Shown here one piece after another: positions 26,387 to 34,503 of a stretch of 64,000 bases of DNA (the first letter of the stretch is position 1; every line of letters starts with the position of its first letter). The notes under the pieces were generated by a model. That model ran no database searches and was not told the DNA's origin. It was given only the letters and a program-made list of their open reading frames with translations. The stretch is from contig NZ_JHEH01000002.1 in assembly GCF_000715505.1 (NCBI RefSeq), forward strand, positions 203,312 through 267,311. Reading direction: 5' to 3'. Source of the DNA: Thioclava dalianensis. Lineage in GTDB: Bacteria > Pseudomonadota > Alphaproteobacteria > Rhodobacterales > Rhodobacteraceae. The position numbers were made by a program, and so were the translations under genes.

Positions 26387-27079
26387 GTGGCACGCATCTC
26401 TTTGGACAAACAGCCCGCACATTTGAGCATCTACACCGCTTTGCGCAACATGATTCTAAGCGGCGACCTGGCCCCCGGTCAGGCGGTGACGATCCAAGGA
26501 TTATGCGAGCTTTTGGGCGGCTCGACGACGCCCGTGCGCGAGGCGATCAGGCGCCTGACCTCAGAGAGGGCACTGCATTTCCAGGGCAATCGGCGGGTCT
26601 CGGTGCCGGTGCTCACTCTTCCCCAGATCGACGAGCTGACATTCGCGCGGGTCGCGCTTGAGCCGGAACTTGCCCGTCGCGCTTTGAAAAACATGACATC
26701 TGAGTTGATTGACGAGCTTGCGCAGATCGATGCGCAGGTGGATCTGGCCATCGAGCTGGGCGACGTGAAGAGCTACCTGCAAACCAATCACCGCTTTCAC
26801 ATGACGCTCTATGATGCCGCACATTCGGACATACTGCTGCCTGCGGTGAACAGTTTCTGGCTGCGTTCATCGCCTTCCCTGCGGGTGATTTGCGGCCGCA
26901 AGGGCACCCAACATCTGCCCGACAAACACCAAGAGACGATCGCCGCGCTGCGTGCGGGTGACGGCGAAGCCGTGGCCCGCGCCATCGGGCAAGATATCCG
27001 GCAGGGCATGGACAATATCCGCGCCGCACTGCTCGAAACACGGGCGCAGGACGGCGAGGTCACGCGCAAGGTTTCTTGA
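26387..27079 (+). CDS. GntR family transcriptional regulator (FCD domain)
   Basis: A 230-residue regulator. The N-terminal winged helix-turn-helix reads LSIYTALRNMILSGDLAPGQAVTIQGLCELLGGSTTPVREAIRRLTSERAL, matching GntR proteins. The C-terminal FCD-type helical effector domain includes FARVALEPELARRAL and NHRFHMTLYDAA, whose His and Asp residues usually bind a metal or carboxylate ligand. Start is GTG 26387 with AAGGA 7 nt upstream; the in-frame extension from 26240 covers the promoter region and is not conserved. It sits between the polyamine transporter operon and an aminotransferase gene and probably represses both until a polyamine or catabolite binds. Confidence 0.88.
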   Translation: MARISLDKQPAHLSIYTALRNMILSGDLAPGQAVTIQGLCELLGGSTTPVREAIRRLTSERALHFQGNRRVSVPVLTLPQIDELTFARVALEPELARRALKNMTSELIDELAQIDAQVDLAIELGDVKSYLQTNHRFHMTLYDAAHSDILLPAVNSFWLRSSPSLRVICGRKGTQHLPDKHQETIAALRAGDGEAVARAIGQDIRQGMDNIRAALLETRAQDGEVTRKVS

Positions 27080-27105
27080 CCTTACAAATTTGATCATATT
27101 ATCTA
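27076..27105 (+). promoter_or_regulatory. Promoter of the aminotransferase gene with embedded GntR operator
   Basis: A -35 TTGACC (27076-27081) and -10 TATCTA (27100-27105) are 18 bp apart. The spacer holds ATTTGATCATAT (27088-27099), a one-mismatch copy of the palindrome at 26274. A repressor bound there would block RNA polymerase. Confidence 0.65.
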
Positions 27106-27173
27106 GCTACAATCCGGGCGCACGACGCGAGTCGCGCCCCGCTCTCCTTCACAGTCTCAACAGGATGCGCCCC

Positions 27174-28571
27174 ATGTCGGAAAACCACCTGCCCACCGCC
27201 GAGTTGCAAGCTCTCGATGCCGCCCATCACATGCACCCTTTCACCGAAGGGGACGCGCTTAATGCCAAAGGCGCGCGCATCATCACTGCGGCGCAGGGCT
27301 GCTATCTGACCGATAGCGACGGGATCGAGATCCTCGACGGCATGGCCGGTCTGTGGTGCGTCAATATCGGCTATGGACGCCAAGAGATGGCCGATGCCGC
27401 CGCCCGCCAGATGCGCCAGCTTCCGTTCTACAACACCTTTTTCCAGACGAGCCATCCGCCCGCGATCCACCTTGCCGCGAAACTGGCCGAGATCGCCCCG
27501 GGCGATCTGAATCACGTGTTCTTCAACGGTTCGGGTTCGGACAGCAACGACACCAACCTGCGCATGGCGCGCGTCTACTGGGCCCATCAGGGCAAGCCCG
27601 AAAAGCAGGTCGTGATCTCGCGCTGGAATGGCTATCACGGCTCGACGATGGGGGCGGCAAGCCTCGGCGGGATGAAGGGCATGCATAAGCAAGGCGGCCT
27701 GCCGATCCCGGGCATCGTGCATATCAACCAGCCCGACTGGTGGGCCGAGGGCGGCGATATGAGCCCCGAAGAATTCGGCATCGCCCGCGCACGCGAGCTG
27801 GAAGAGATGATCCTTGAGGTCGGCGAAGACAAGGTCGCGGCCTTCATCGCAGAGCCCGTTCAGGGTGCAGGCGGCGTGATCGTGCCCCCCGACAGCTACT
27901 GGCCCGAGATCAAGCGCATCTTGGCGAAATACGACATCCTGTTCATCGCCGATGAGGTGATCTGCGGCTTCGGGCGCACGGGCAACTGGTTCGGCTGCCA
28001 GACCTATGACCTGCATCCCGACATCATGACGATCGCCAAGGGCCTGTCCTCAGGCTATCTGCCGATCGGCGGCAGTCTGGTATCGGACAAGGTGGCGCAG
28101 GTGATCAATGCGGGCGACGAATTCGCCCATGGCTACACCTATTCCGCCCATCCGGTTGCGGCGGCGGTCGCGCTCGAAAACCTGCGCATCTTGCAAGACG
28201 AAAAGATCATCGAGACGGTGCAGGCCGAAACTGGCCCCTATCTCAAGGAGAAATGGGAGGCGCTGACCGATCACCCGATGGTGGGCGAGGCCAAGATCGT
28301 GGGTATGATGGCCTCAATCGCGCTGACACCTGACAAGGCCAGCCGCGCGAAATTTGCCGCCAAAGCGGGCACGGTCGGGCTGATGGCTCGCGAGCGCTGC
28401 TTTGCCAACCATCTGGTGATGCGCCATGTCGGCGACCGGATGATCATCTCGCCGCCGCTGGTGATCACCAAGCCTGAGATCGACTTGCTGATCGAGCGCG
28501 CCCGCAAGGCGCTCGATGAAACCTATGCGCAGGTGAAGGCCGACGGCTTGTGGAAGGCCGCGGAGGCCTAA
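27174..28571 (+). CDS. Class III PLP-dependent aminotransferase, putrescine/polyamine-pyruvate type
   Basis: A 465-residue omega-aminotransferase. HPFTEG, GCYLTDSDGIEILDGMAGLWCVNIGYGR and FYNTFFQTSHPPAI are typical of the SpuC/putrescine-pyruvate and beta-alanine-pyruvate group. FNGSGSDSNDTNLRMARVYW carries the phosphate-binding loop, ADEVICGFGRTG the PLP-ring Asp, and TIAKGLSSGYLPIG the Schiff-base Lys. Start ATG 27174 has CAGGA 9 nt upstream; the in-frame ATG at 27165 is possible. Given the polyamine transporter and shared operator it probably transaminates putrescine or a related diamine to an aminoaldehyde. Confidence 0.88.
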   Translation: MSENHLPTAELQALDAAHHMHPFTEGDALNAKGARIITAAQGCYLTDSDGIEILDGMAGLWCVNIGYGRQEMADAAARQMRQLPFYNTFFQTSHPPAIHLAAKLAEIAPGDLNHVFFNGSGSDSNDTNLRMARVYWAHQGKPEKQVVISRWNGYHGSTMGAASLGGMKGMHKQGGLPIPGIVHINQPDWWAEGGDMSPEEFGIARARELEEMILEVGEDKVAAFIAEPVQGAGGVIVPPDSYWPEIKRILAKYDILFIADEVICGFGRTGNWFGCQTYDLHPDIMTIAKGLSSGYLPIGGSLVSDKVAQVINAGDEFAHGYTYSAHPVAAAVALENLRILQDEKIIETVQAETGPYLKEKWEALTDHPMVGEAKIVGMMASIALTPDKASRAKFAAKAGTVGLMARERCFANHLVMRHVGDRMIISPPLVITKPEIDLLIERARKALDETYAQVKADGLWKAAEA

Positions 28572-29668
28572 GCGCCCCCCGCACTTGCCCCCTTGGACTT
28601 GGACGGGCCCGCGTCTGTGCTCACAGGCACGACGCGGGCCTTGTTCACCCGCACCTCGACGGACAGACCGGGGACAAGTTTGTCCAGATCGGGCTGACCC
28701 GGATCAATCGAGATCCGCACCGGCACGCGCTGCGCCACTTTGGTGAAGTTGCCCGTCGCGTTGGAGCTGGACAGCAGCGAGAACTGCGCAGCCGTCGCGG
28801 GCGAGAACCGCTCGATGCGCCCGGTGAAGGTCTCGCCGCCCAGAGCATCAACGCTGAACTGTACCGCATCGCCGACCGTCATCCCTTTCAGCTCGGTCTC
28901 TTTGTAATTCGCGATCAGCCACAGATCGTGGGGGACCAACCCCATCAAGGACGACCCCGCCGACACGAATTGCCCGACCCGGACGCCGACTTGCCCCAGA
29001 GTACCAGCCTCCGGGGCGCGGATCACGGCATGATCAAGCTGCACCTTCGCGGAATCGAGCGCCGCCTGAGCTGCATCGACATTTGCGTCAAGCGAATGGC
29101 GGTTCAACTCGGCTGTCTTGACCGCCTGCGTCGCAACCTCGATGGCGCTTTTGGCCTCGCGCAGATTGGCATTGGCCTGATCGAGCGCAAGCTGGGCCTG
29201 ATCGGTGTCGGATTGCGACATGTAATTCTTGGCATTCAGCTTGGTCGCGCGATCCATCGTGGTTTGCGCGGTTCGCGCGCTCGCCTGCGCCGACGCCAGC
29301 GCCGCATTGCGCGCATCGAGCGTTGCTTTGGCCGAGGCCACGGCCTGCTCGCCATTGGCCTGTGCCGCACGGGCCGCTTCCAGCTGGGCCTTGGCCTGCG
29401 CAAGGGCTGCAACGAGCGAGCGGTCATCGAGCTTCACCAAGACTTCGCCCTTGCTGACCGTGTCGAAATCCTTGACCGGGACTTCGGTCACCAGCGACGA
29501 GACTTGCGACGACAGCGTGGTCACGCGGCCATGCAGATAGGCATTGTCGGTCCACGCCACTTGGCTGGTGAAAGGCGGCAGACGCCATGCATAGAGCACG
29601 ACCAACAGCCCCAAGACCCCCATCAGCACGACGATGCCGGTATTGATATGACGTTTACTCAAAGACAT
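28568..29668 (-). CDS. HlyD/EmrA-type membrane fusion protein
   Basis: A 366-residue periplasmic adaptor for a drug efflux pump. One N-terminal transmembrane helix (INTGIVVLMGVLGLLVVLYAW) is followed by a biotinyl-lipoyl-like half (TDNAYLHGRVTTLSSQVSSLVTEV), an Ala/Gln/Lys-rich coiled-coil hairpin at about residues 75-190, then a beta-barrel (VGVRVGQFVSAGSSLMGLVP). I start at ATG 29668 with GAGGT upstream. Eleven bp after the MFS gene, so it belongs to the marR-emrB-emrA-like operon. Its stop overlaps the convergent aminotransferase by 4 bp. Confidence 0.88.
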   Translation of the reverse strand: MSLSKRHINTGIVVLMGVLGLLVVLYAWRLPPFTSQVAWTDNAYLHGRVTTLSSQVSSLVTEVPVKDFDTVSKGEVLVKLDDRSLVAALAQAKAQLEAARAAQANGEQAVASAKATLDARNAALASAQASARTAQTTMDRATKLNAKNYMSQSDTDQAQLALDQANANLREAKSAIEVATQAVKTAELNRHSLDANVDAAQAALDSAKVQLDHAVIRAPEAGTLGQVGVRVGQFVSAGSSLMGLVPHDLWLIANYKETELKGMTVGDAVQFSVDALGGETFTGRIERFSPATAAQFSLLSSSNATGNFTKVAQRVPVRISIDPGQPDLDKLVPGLSVEVRVNKARVVPVSTDAGPSKSKGASAGGA

Positions 29669-29679
29669 GAGAGACCTCG

Positions 29680-31386
29680 TTACGCTAAAGACGGCGCAGC
29701 GCCGCGCGCTGGGTGGCGCGCAAACCAAGCGTCCATACAGACATGAAGGATCAGGCCAGCCAGCGCCGCGAGGGCAAGCCAGCACACAAGAAGAAAGGAG
29801 TCGTTATAGGCCAGCACACTGCTTTGCTGTGACAGGGACGCGCCGATCTGCTGCATCGCGCCCGCTTTGCGCATCGCCCCATCCGAGATCGTCGGCGCAT
29901 ATTGCGCCGCCAGCGCCTGCACCTGCCCCGCAAGCTGCGGATTGGCCGTGGAGATCTGCGGCGAGAGCTGCGCTGCGTGATAGGCGGTGCGCTCGATCAC
30001 GAAAGTTCGGTACAGCCCAGAGCCCACCACGCCGCCAAGGCTTTGCGTGGCAAGAAACACGATCACGAAGCTCAGCAGGTAATTGGGCCCCTTGGCCAGC
30101 GCCGAGGCCAGCCCTTTGGCCATGGCAGGCGGCAGGAAGAGAATGCTCGCAAGACCGATCAGCGCTTGGCTGAAATACATCTGCTCGGGCCGTGTCAGGA
30201 CGGTGGAGTGCGAATCCAGAAATGCGCCCGCTGCAATCAGCACAAGCGAGATGGCATGAAACAGAGGCGCCCGCTCGGCCTTGGTGAACAGCGCGCAGAT
30301 CCCGCCCGCCACCGCCGTCGCAAGCGTCACGATCCCCCACAGCCCGATCTGCTGGTCGGGCACGAGACCAAAGGTGCGAAACATGCCCACCACGCCCGCG
30401 CTCTGCTCGGACAGCAGGATGCGAAACAGCAACAGCGTGCAGGCGAGGTGAAAGATCGTCGGGCTGAAGACCCAGTTGAGATCCACCAACGGCTCCTTGC
30501 GGTTCAGCTCGATGGCGGCTGCCGCGACCAGCGACAGCACCACATAGGCCAGCAGCACACCGATCCAGCGCGTCTGCGTCCAGTAGTCATAAGCGCCGAA
30601 CATCGAGGCCACGACCAGCCCGCCGAACCCCGTCGCGATCAACCCGAAGCTGAGAAAATCGAGCGGCGCGATCACCTTCTCCAGCGGCTTGGGCGTGAGC
30701 GGCAGCAGATAGACGAAAGCCAACGCGATCATCGCCATGCCGATCTCGAATTCGGTCACGCCAACCCAGCCATTTGGGGCCGAGAGGAAGGGAAGCAGCA
30801 TGCGTGCAAGCGGACGTCCCGCCATGATCATCGTGAGCGCCACCGAGAGCCCCACCGAAAGTTTGTATTTCGCCGGGAGGTGCTCGAGCATGTAGAGGAT
30901 CGCAAGGCTCGAGAGCGGGGCGGCCGCGATCCCGCTGATCAGCGCGACGATGATGGCCGAATGCAGGTCGTCCACCCAGAAGTTCAGAAAAGACGCGCCG
31001 AAAAAGCACAGGATGCCGATTTCTGCGAAACGACGCAGGCCGAACTGGGTGCGGATCTTGATCAGCATCAGCGACATCGAGGCGCGCGGCGCAAGGAATG
31101 CCGCCATCACCCATGTCGCCTGAATGGTCGTGGCGTGCAGATCACCCGCAAGCTGCGGCACATTGGCCGACACGAACCCCATCGAAAGCGATTGCGACAG
31201 CGCAATGATCGACGAGGCGAGCACGTAAATCAGGATCTTACCCAGCGGCGCGGGGGTCTCGGCCGGGGCCTGAGACGGGGCTGGGGCTTCCTGGGGCTGC
31301 AACTCAGCGCGGGGCTCAGGTGCCTCTGCGGCCCCTGCCCCGGGCTTCACGGAAAGCGCCGCGTTTATGTCAGCGCGCTGGTTCAT
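29680..31386 (-). CDS. MFS efflux transporter, EmrB/DHA2 family
   Basis: A 568-residue drug/proton antiporter with about 14 hydrophobic segments, the DHA2 topology. The cytoplasmic N-terminus is long and Pro/Ala/Glu-rich (residues 1-45). The first membrane helix is followed by NVPQLAGDLHATTIQATWVMAAFL, the conserved DHA2 opening. Expected to pump hydrophobic toxicants across both membranes with the adjoining adaptor. Start overlaps the marR stop (ATGA, 31383-31386). Confidence 0.88.
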   Translation of the reverse strand: MNQRADINAALSVKPGAGAAEAPEPRAELQPQEAPAPSQAPAETPAPLGKILIYVLASSIIALSQSLSMGFVSANVPQLAGDLHATTIQATWVMAAFLAPRASMSLMLIKIRTQFGLRRFAEIGILCFFGASFLNFWVDDLHSAIIVALISGIAAAPLSSLAILYMLEHLPAKYKLSVGLSVALTMIMAGRPLARMLLPFLSAPNGWVGVTEFEIGMAMIALAFVYLLPLTPKPLEKVIAPLDFLSFGLIATGFGGLVVASMFGAYDYWTQTRWIGVLLAYVVLSLVAAAAIELNRKEPLVDLNWVFSPTIFHLACTLLLFRILLSEQSAGVVGMFRTFGLVPDQQIGLWGIVTLATAVAGGICALFTKAERAPLFHAISLVLIAAGAFLDSHSTVLTRPEQMYFSQALIGLASILFLPPAMAKGLASALAKGPNYLLSFVIVFLATQSLGGVVGSGLYRTFVIERTAYHAAQLSPQISTANPQLAGQVQALAAQYAPTISDGAMRKAGAMQQIGASLSQQSSVLAYNDSFLLVCWLALAALAGLILHVCMDAWFARHPARGAAPSLA

Positions 31387-31856
31387 AGCAGACGCATCTC
31401 CGCCATGTTGGCCGCCATCTTGTCGAGCGTGCGCTGTAGCTGCGCCATCTCCTGCACAGAGACGCCCTTGTAGACCTGAGCCCGCAGATCCTGCAGAAAT
31501 CTCTCGATCTGATCGGCATTGGCGCGGGCATGCGCGGTCAGGTAGATCTGGCGCACACGTTTGTCATCAGGATCGGGGCGGCGCTCGAGAAAGCCAAGCT
31601 TCTCCAGCCCGTCCAGCGTGCGGTTGAGCGTCGGCGTCTCGATATCAAGGCACTCGGCCAGAGCGGTCTGGTTCAACCCCTCGCGGCGCGAGACCTCGAG
31701 GATCGTCTGCGCACGGGCATAGGTCAGGCCCATATCATGCGCCTGATCATCAAAGACTGAGCGCATCCGACGCACCAACCGTACCATCGCGCGCGACGCG
31801 GTCAGGCGCGGATCGGTATCATGTGCCGCCACTGGATCTTTGTATGTCTCTGTCAT
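31383..31856 (-). CDS. MarR family transcriptional regulator
   Basis: A 157-residue winged-helix repressor. TYARAQTILEVSRREGLNQTALAECLDIETPTLNRTLDGLEKLGFLERR forms the helix-turn-helix, and RPDPDDKRVRQIYLT the wing with its conserved Asp-Arg pair. C-terminal helices serve dimerisation. It is the first gene of the efflux operon and a perfect 14-bp palindrome lies 14 bp before its start, so autorepression relieved by a substrate of the pump is likely. Confidence 0.9.
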   Translation of the reverse strand: MTETYKDPVAAHDTDPRLTASRAMVRLVRRMRSVFDDQAHDMGLTYARAQTILEVSRREGLNQTALAECLDIETPTLNRTLDGLEKLGFLERRPDPDDKRVRQIYLTAHARANADQIERFLQDLRAQVYKGVSVQEMAQLQRTLDKMAANMAEMRLL

Positions 31857-31870
31857 CTCGGCCCCAACAA

Positions 31871-31884
31871 GTTAGCTAGCTAAC
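31871..31884. promoter_or_regulatory. Putative MarR operator
   Basis: GTTAGCTAGCTAAC is a perfect 14-bp palindrome located 14 bp upstream of the marR start, where it would overlap the transcription start or the ribosome-site region. Length and position match autoregulatory MarR sites. Confidence 0.65.
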
Positions 31885-31995
31885 ATTTCGCATGCGAACG
31901 AGATAACGCGGCCCTCGCGTCTCTTCAACACGAAGGACTGCACAGGGGGGCGTGCAAATCTGCAAAGAGGTTGATTGGAACCCCGCCCGCGCGCC

Positions 31996-33117
31996 TCAGA
32001 GAGCGAGAAGCGCGATCAGTCCCAGCGACAGCACCACCAGAAGCAGCAACGACATCGTGACCGTTGCGATCACACGCGGACCGGCTGCGGCGACGGCGCG
32101 GGCATCAACCCCAAGCCCCAGTGCCGCCATCGCAATCACCGTGAACACGGACGCGCCGCCATCGAGCACTGGCAGGGCTTGGTCCGGGATTGCCCCGAGT
32201 GACCGCAGCGCGATCATGGTAAGAAAGCCCAAGATGAACAGCGGCGGGATCAGCGCCGCGCGCGGCACGGCGCGCAGCCCCATGCCCCGAGGCGCGACCT
32301 CTGCCCGGCCCTCCGAGGGCAGCGTGGCGGCCATGATTGAGAGCACGACCGTGATCGGGCCCAGCATCAACACACGCACCAGTTTGACCAGCGTGCCGAT
32401 CTGGATCGCCGCCGCCCCCATCGGTGCGGCCGCCGCCAAGACCTGCGGCACGGCGTAAACGGTCAAGCCCGAGAGCACGCCATAAGACAGAGCGGGCATG
32501 TGGATCGCATGACCAAGGACCGGCAGCAACAAGACGACGAGCACGCCCAGCACAGCGGTAAAGGCAATGGCCGCGCTCACATCGTCACTATCCGCGTCGA
32601 TCACGGGGGCCACGGCGGCGATGGCGGAGTTTCCGCAAATCCCGTTTCCGCAGGCAATCAGCAAGGCCATGCGCGCAGGCAGGCCGAAGGCGCGGCCCAG
32701 CAGATAGGCGCCGGGCACGACAAGCGCCACCACGGCGACCACGCCGATCAACATCTCCGGCCCGACCGATAGCAGAGTCTGCGCCGAGACCGACGCCCCG
32801 AGCATAACGATCGCGATCTCAAGCACGGTCTTTGCGGCAAAATCGATCCCGGCCTTGCAGCGCGCGGGCGGCACCCACAGGCTACGCAAAGCGGCGCCCA
32901 GCACGATGGCCAGCACCAACGGCTCCAGCCATTGCGCCCCGAACACAGCCTCCTCCACGCGCCCCAGCGCCACGGCTGCGATGCCGACCGCCGCGCTCAG
33001 GGCAAGCCCCGGCGCATAGGTACGGATCGATGAGAGCTGATGCTCGAACGCGGGTCTGGCTTTCAGGGGTTTTGGCAACACGGCGGGCCTCGCGGCTGGC
33101 TTGAACACCTGCGACAT
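31996..33117 (-). CDS. YeiH/UPF0324 family membrane protein (putative sulfate/anion exporter)
   Basis: A 373-residue membrane protein with about ten hydrophobic segments (PF03601). Family signatures seen are AKTVLEIAIVMLGASVSAQTLL, GNGICGNSAIAAVAPVI (the conserved Gly/Asn/Cys-rich loop) and AFTAVLGVLVVLLLP. The start at ATG 33117 is preferred to 33195, which would reach into the divergent lysR gene. Homologues are usually annotated as sulfate exporters without direct proof. Divergent LysR regulator next door (76 bp) most likely controls it. Confidence 0.85.
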   Translation of the reverse strand: MSQVFKPAARPAVLPKPLKARPAFEHQLSSIRTYAPGLALSAAVGIAAVALGRVEEAVFGAQWLEPLVLAIVLGAALRSLWVPPARCKAGIDFAAKTVLEIAIVMLGASVSAQTLLSVGPEMLIGVVAVVALVVPGAYLLGRAFGLPARMALLIACGNGICGNSAIAAVAPVIDADSDDVSAAIAFTAVLGVLVVLLLPVLGHAIHMPALSYGVLSGLTVYAVPQVLAAAAPMGAAAIQIGTLVKLVRVLMLGPITVVLSIMAATLPSEGRAEVAPRGMGLRAVPRAALIPPLFILGFLTMIALRSLGAIPDQALPVLDGGASVFTVIAMAALGLGVDARAVAAAGPRVIATVTMSLLLLVVLSLGLIALLAL

Positions 33118-33165
33118 GTTGTCCAGTGAAACCAATTGTTCAAACGAAATGTTTTTGTCATTATG

Positions 33166-33180
33166 ATCGAGAAAATCGAT
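33166..33180. promoter_or_regulatory. Putative LysR binding site (T-N11-A dyad)
   Basis: ATCGA-GAAAA-TCGAT forms an interrupted dyad with the T-N11-A spacing recognised by LysR proteins. It lies 14 bp before the lysR start, between it and the divergent YeiH-type gene. Confidence 0.5.
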
Positions 33181-33193
33181 TGAAAGACCTCGC

Positions 33194-34078
33194 ATGACCC
33201 CCGATCAACTCCGTGTCTTTCTCGCCGTGGCCGAAACCGAGCACATGACACGCGCTGCGCAGACGCTGAACATGACGCAATCGACCGCCTCTGCGGCCAT
33301 CGCAGCACTGGAGCGGCGCCATGACGTCAAACTGTTCGACCGGGTCGGGCGGGGCATCGTGCTGACCCAAGAGGGACGCGCGTTTCTGCCCGAGGCCCGC
33401 GCGGTGCTTGCGCGCATCGCCGAAGCCGAAGCAGCACTTGCCGAGACGCGCGGGCTGGCGCGAGGCCATATCCGCATGATCGCGAGCCAGACGATTGCGG
33501 GCTATTGGCTGCCGGGCCATCTCGCGGCGTTTCGGGCGCGCTACCCGGGGATCTCGCTCACGCTCGATATCGGCAATACGGAGGAGGCCGCCGCTCAGAT
33601 CGGGGCCGGCGGTTTCGATCTGGGCTTTGTCGAGGGGTGGATCGACGAGAGCCATCTGGTGCGCCACGAGATCGGATCGGACCGCATGCATCTCGTGGGC
33701 GCGCGTCCCGCACCCGAAGCCCCGCTGCGCCCAGAGACGCTCTCACGCCAGCCTTGGGTGCTGCGCGAAGCCGGATCCGGCACCCGCTCGACGGCGCAGG
33801 CGGCGATGGCAGAACTGGGGGTCTCGGGCCGTGCGGCAAAGCAGGCGCTGATCCTGCCCTCGAATGAGGCGGTAATGAGCGCGGTTGAGGCAGGCGCCGG
33901 GATCTCGATCCTCTCGGCCCATGTCACCGCCCGCTCGCTCGCCAGCGGCGCGCTTTTCGATTGGGGGATCGCCCTGCCCCCGCGCAGCTTCTACGCGCTG
34001 CGCCACCGGGACCACCACACCAGCCGCGCGATGCACGCCTTTCTTGAGCATTTGCAAACGGGCGCAGGCGGCACCTAA
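33194..34078 (+). CDS. LysR family transcriptional regulator (CysB/YeiE-like)
   Basis: A 294-residue LysR protein. The N-terminal helix-turn-helix is DQLRVFLAVAETEHMTRAAQTLNMTQSTASAAIAALERR, then LFDRVGRGIVLTQEG. The periplasmic-binding-protein-like effector domain begins at about residue 90 (IRMIASQTIAGYWLPGHLAAFRARYPGI). It is divergent from a YeiH-type membrane protein, the same pairing as yeiE-yeiH in enterobacteria, so it probably regulates that gene. The effector is unknown; a sulfur or amino-acid compound is a guess. Confidence 0.88.
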   Translation: MTPDQLRVFLAVAETEHMTRAAQTLNMTQSTASAAIAALERRHDVKLFDRVGRGIVLTQEGRAFLPEARAVLARIAEAEAALAETRGLARGHIRMIASQTIAGYWLPGHLAAFRARYPGISLTLDIGNTEEAAAQIGAGGFDLGFVEGWIDESHLVRHEIGSDRMHLVGARPAPEAPLRPETLSRQPWVLREAGSGTRSTAQAAMAELGVSGRAAKQALILPSNEAVMSAVEAGAGISILSAHVTARSLASGALFDWGIALPPRSFYALRHRDHHTSRAMHAFLEHLQTGAGGT

Positions 34079-34101
34079 GCCGCCGGTCGTTCGGCGCTAG
34101 A

Positions 34102-34503
34102 TCAGGCCCCGGGGGGCTGCTGAGGCCGCACGATATCGTCGAGCTTGGATTCGAGATCCGAGGGGATCGCGGGCTTGGGGCACAGACGCGCCTCGGGATA
34201 GCGTTGCAACAGTTCGCGCGCATCGGCATGGCCGGAATGGAACAGGATCGTCACCCCGGCTGCATACAAAAGGTCGGCGAGCTCATAGACTTCGCCATCC
34301 GCGAGCATGACATCCAACACAGCCGCCGTGGGCATCTCCCGCTGGGCCTCGGCCAATGCGCCGCGCACCGTGGCACAGGGCCCGATCACGCGCGCGCCCA
34401 GATCCTCGAACATAAGCTGTAAATCCAAGGCGACGACCGCCTCATCTTCCGCAATCAATATCCGGCATGTCTGCTCGCAGGTGCCTGCTTCAAATGTCTT
34501 CAT
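34102..34503 (-). CDS. Single-domain response regulator
   Basis: About 133 residues, a lone receiver domain. ILIAEDEAVVALDLQLMFEDLG has the acidic pocket, AAVLDVMLADG carries the phospho-accepting Asp, TILFHSGH the Thr/Ser position and LCPKPAI the Lys. No output domain. It overlaps the 3' end of the hybrid kinase gene by 14 bp and is probably its phosphorylation partner, similar to the receivers that accompany HWE kinases. An alternative start at 34518 lengthens it by five residues. Confidence 0.85.
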   Translation of the reverse strand: MKTFEAGTCEQTCRILIAEDEAVVALDLQLMFEDLGARVIGPCATVRGALAEAQREMPTAAVLDVMLADGEVYELADLLYAAGVTILFHSGHADARELLQRYPEARLCPKPAIPSDLESKLDDIVRPQQPPGA

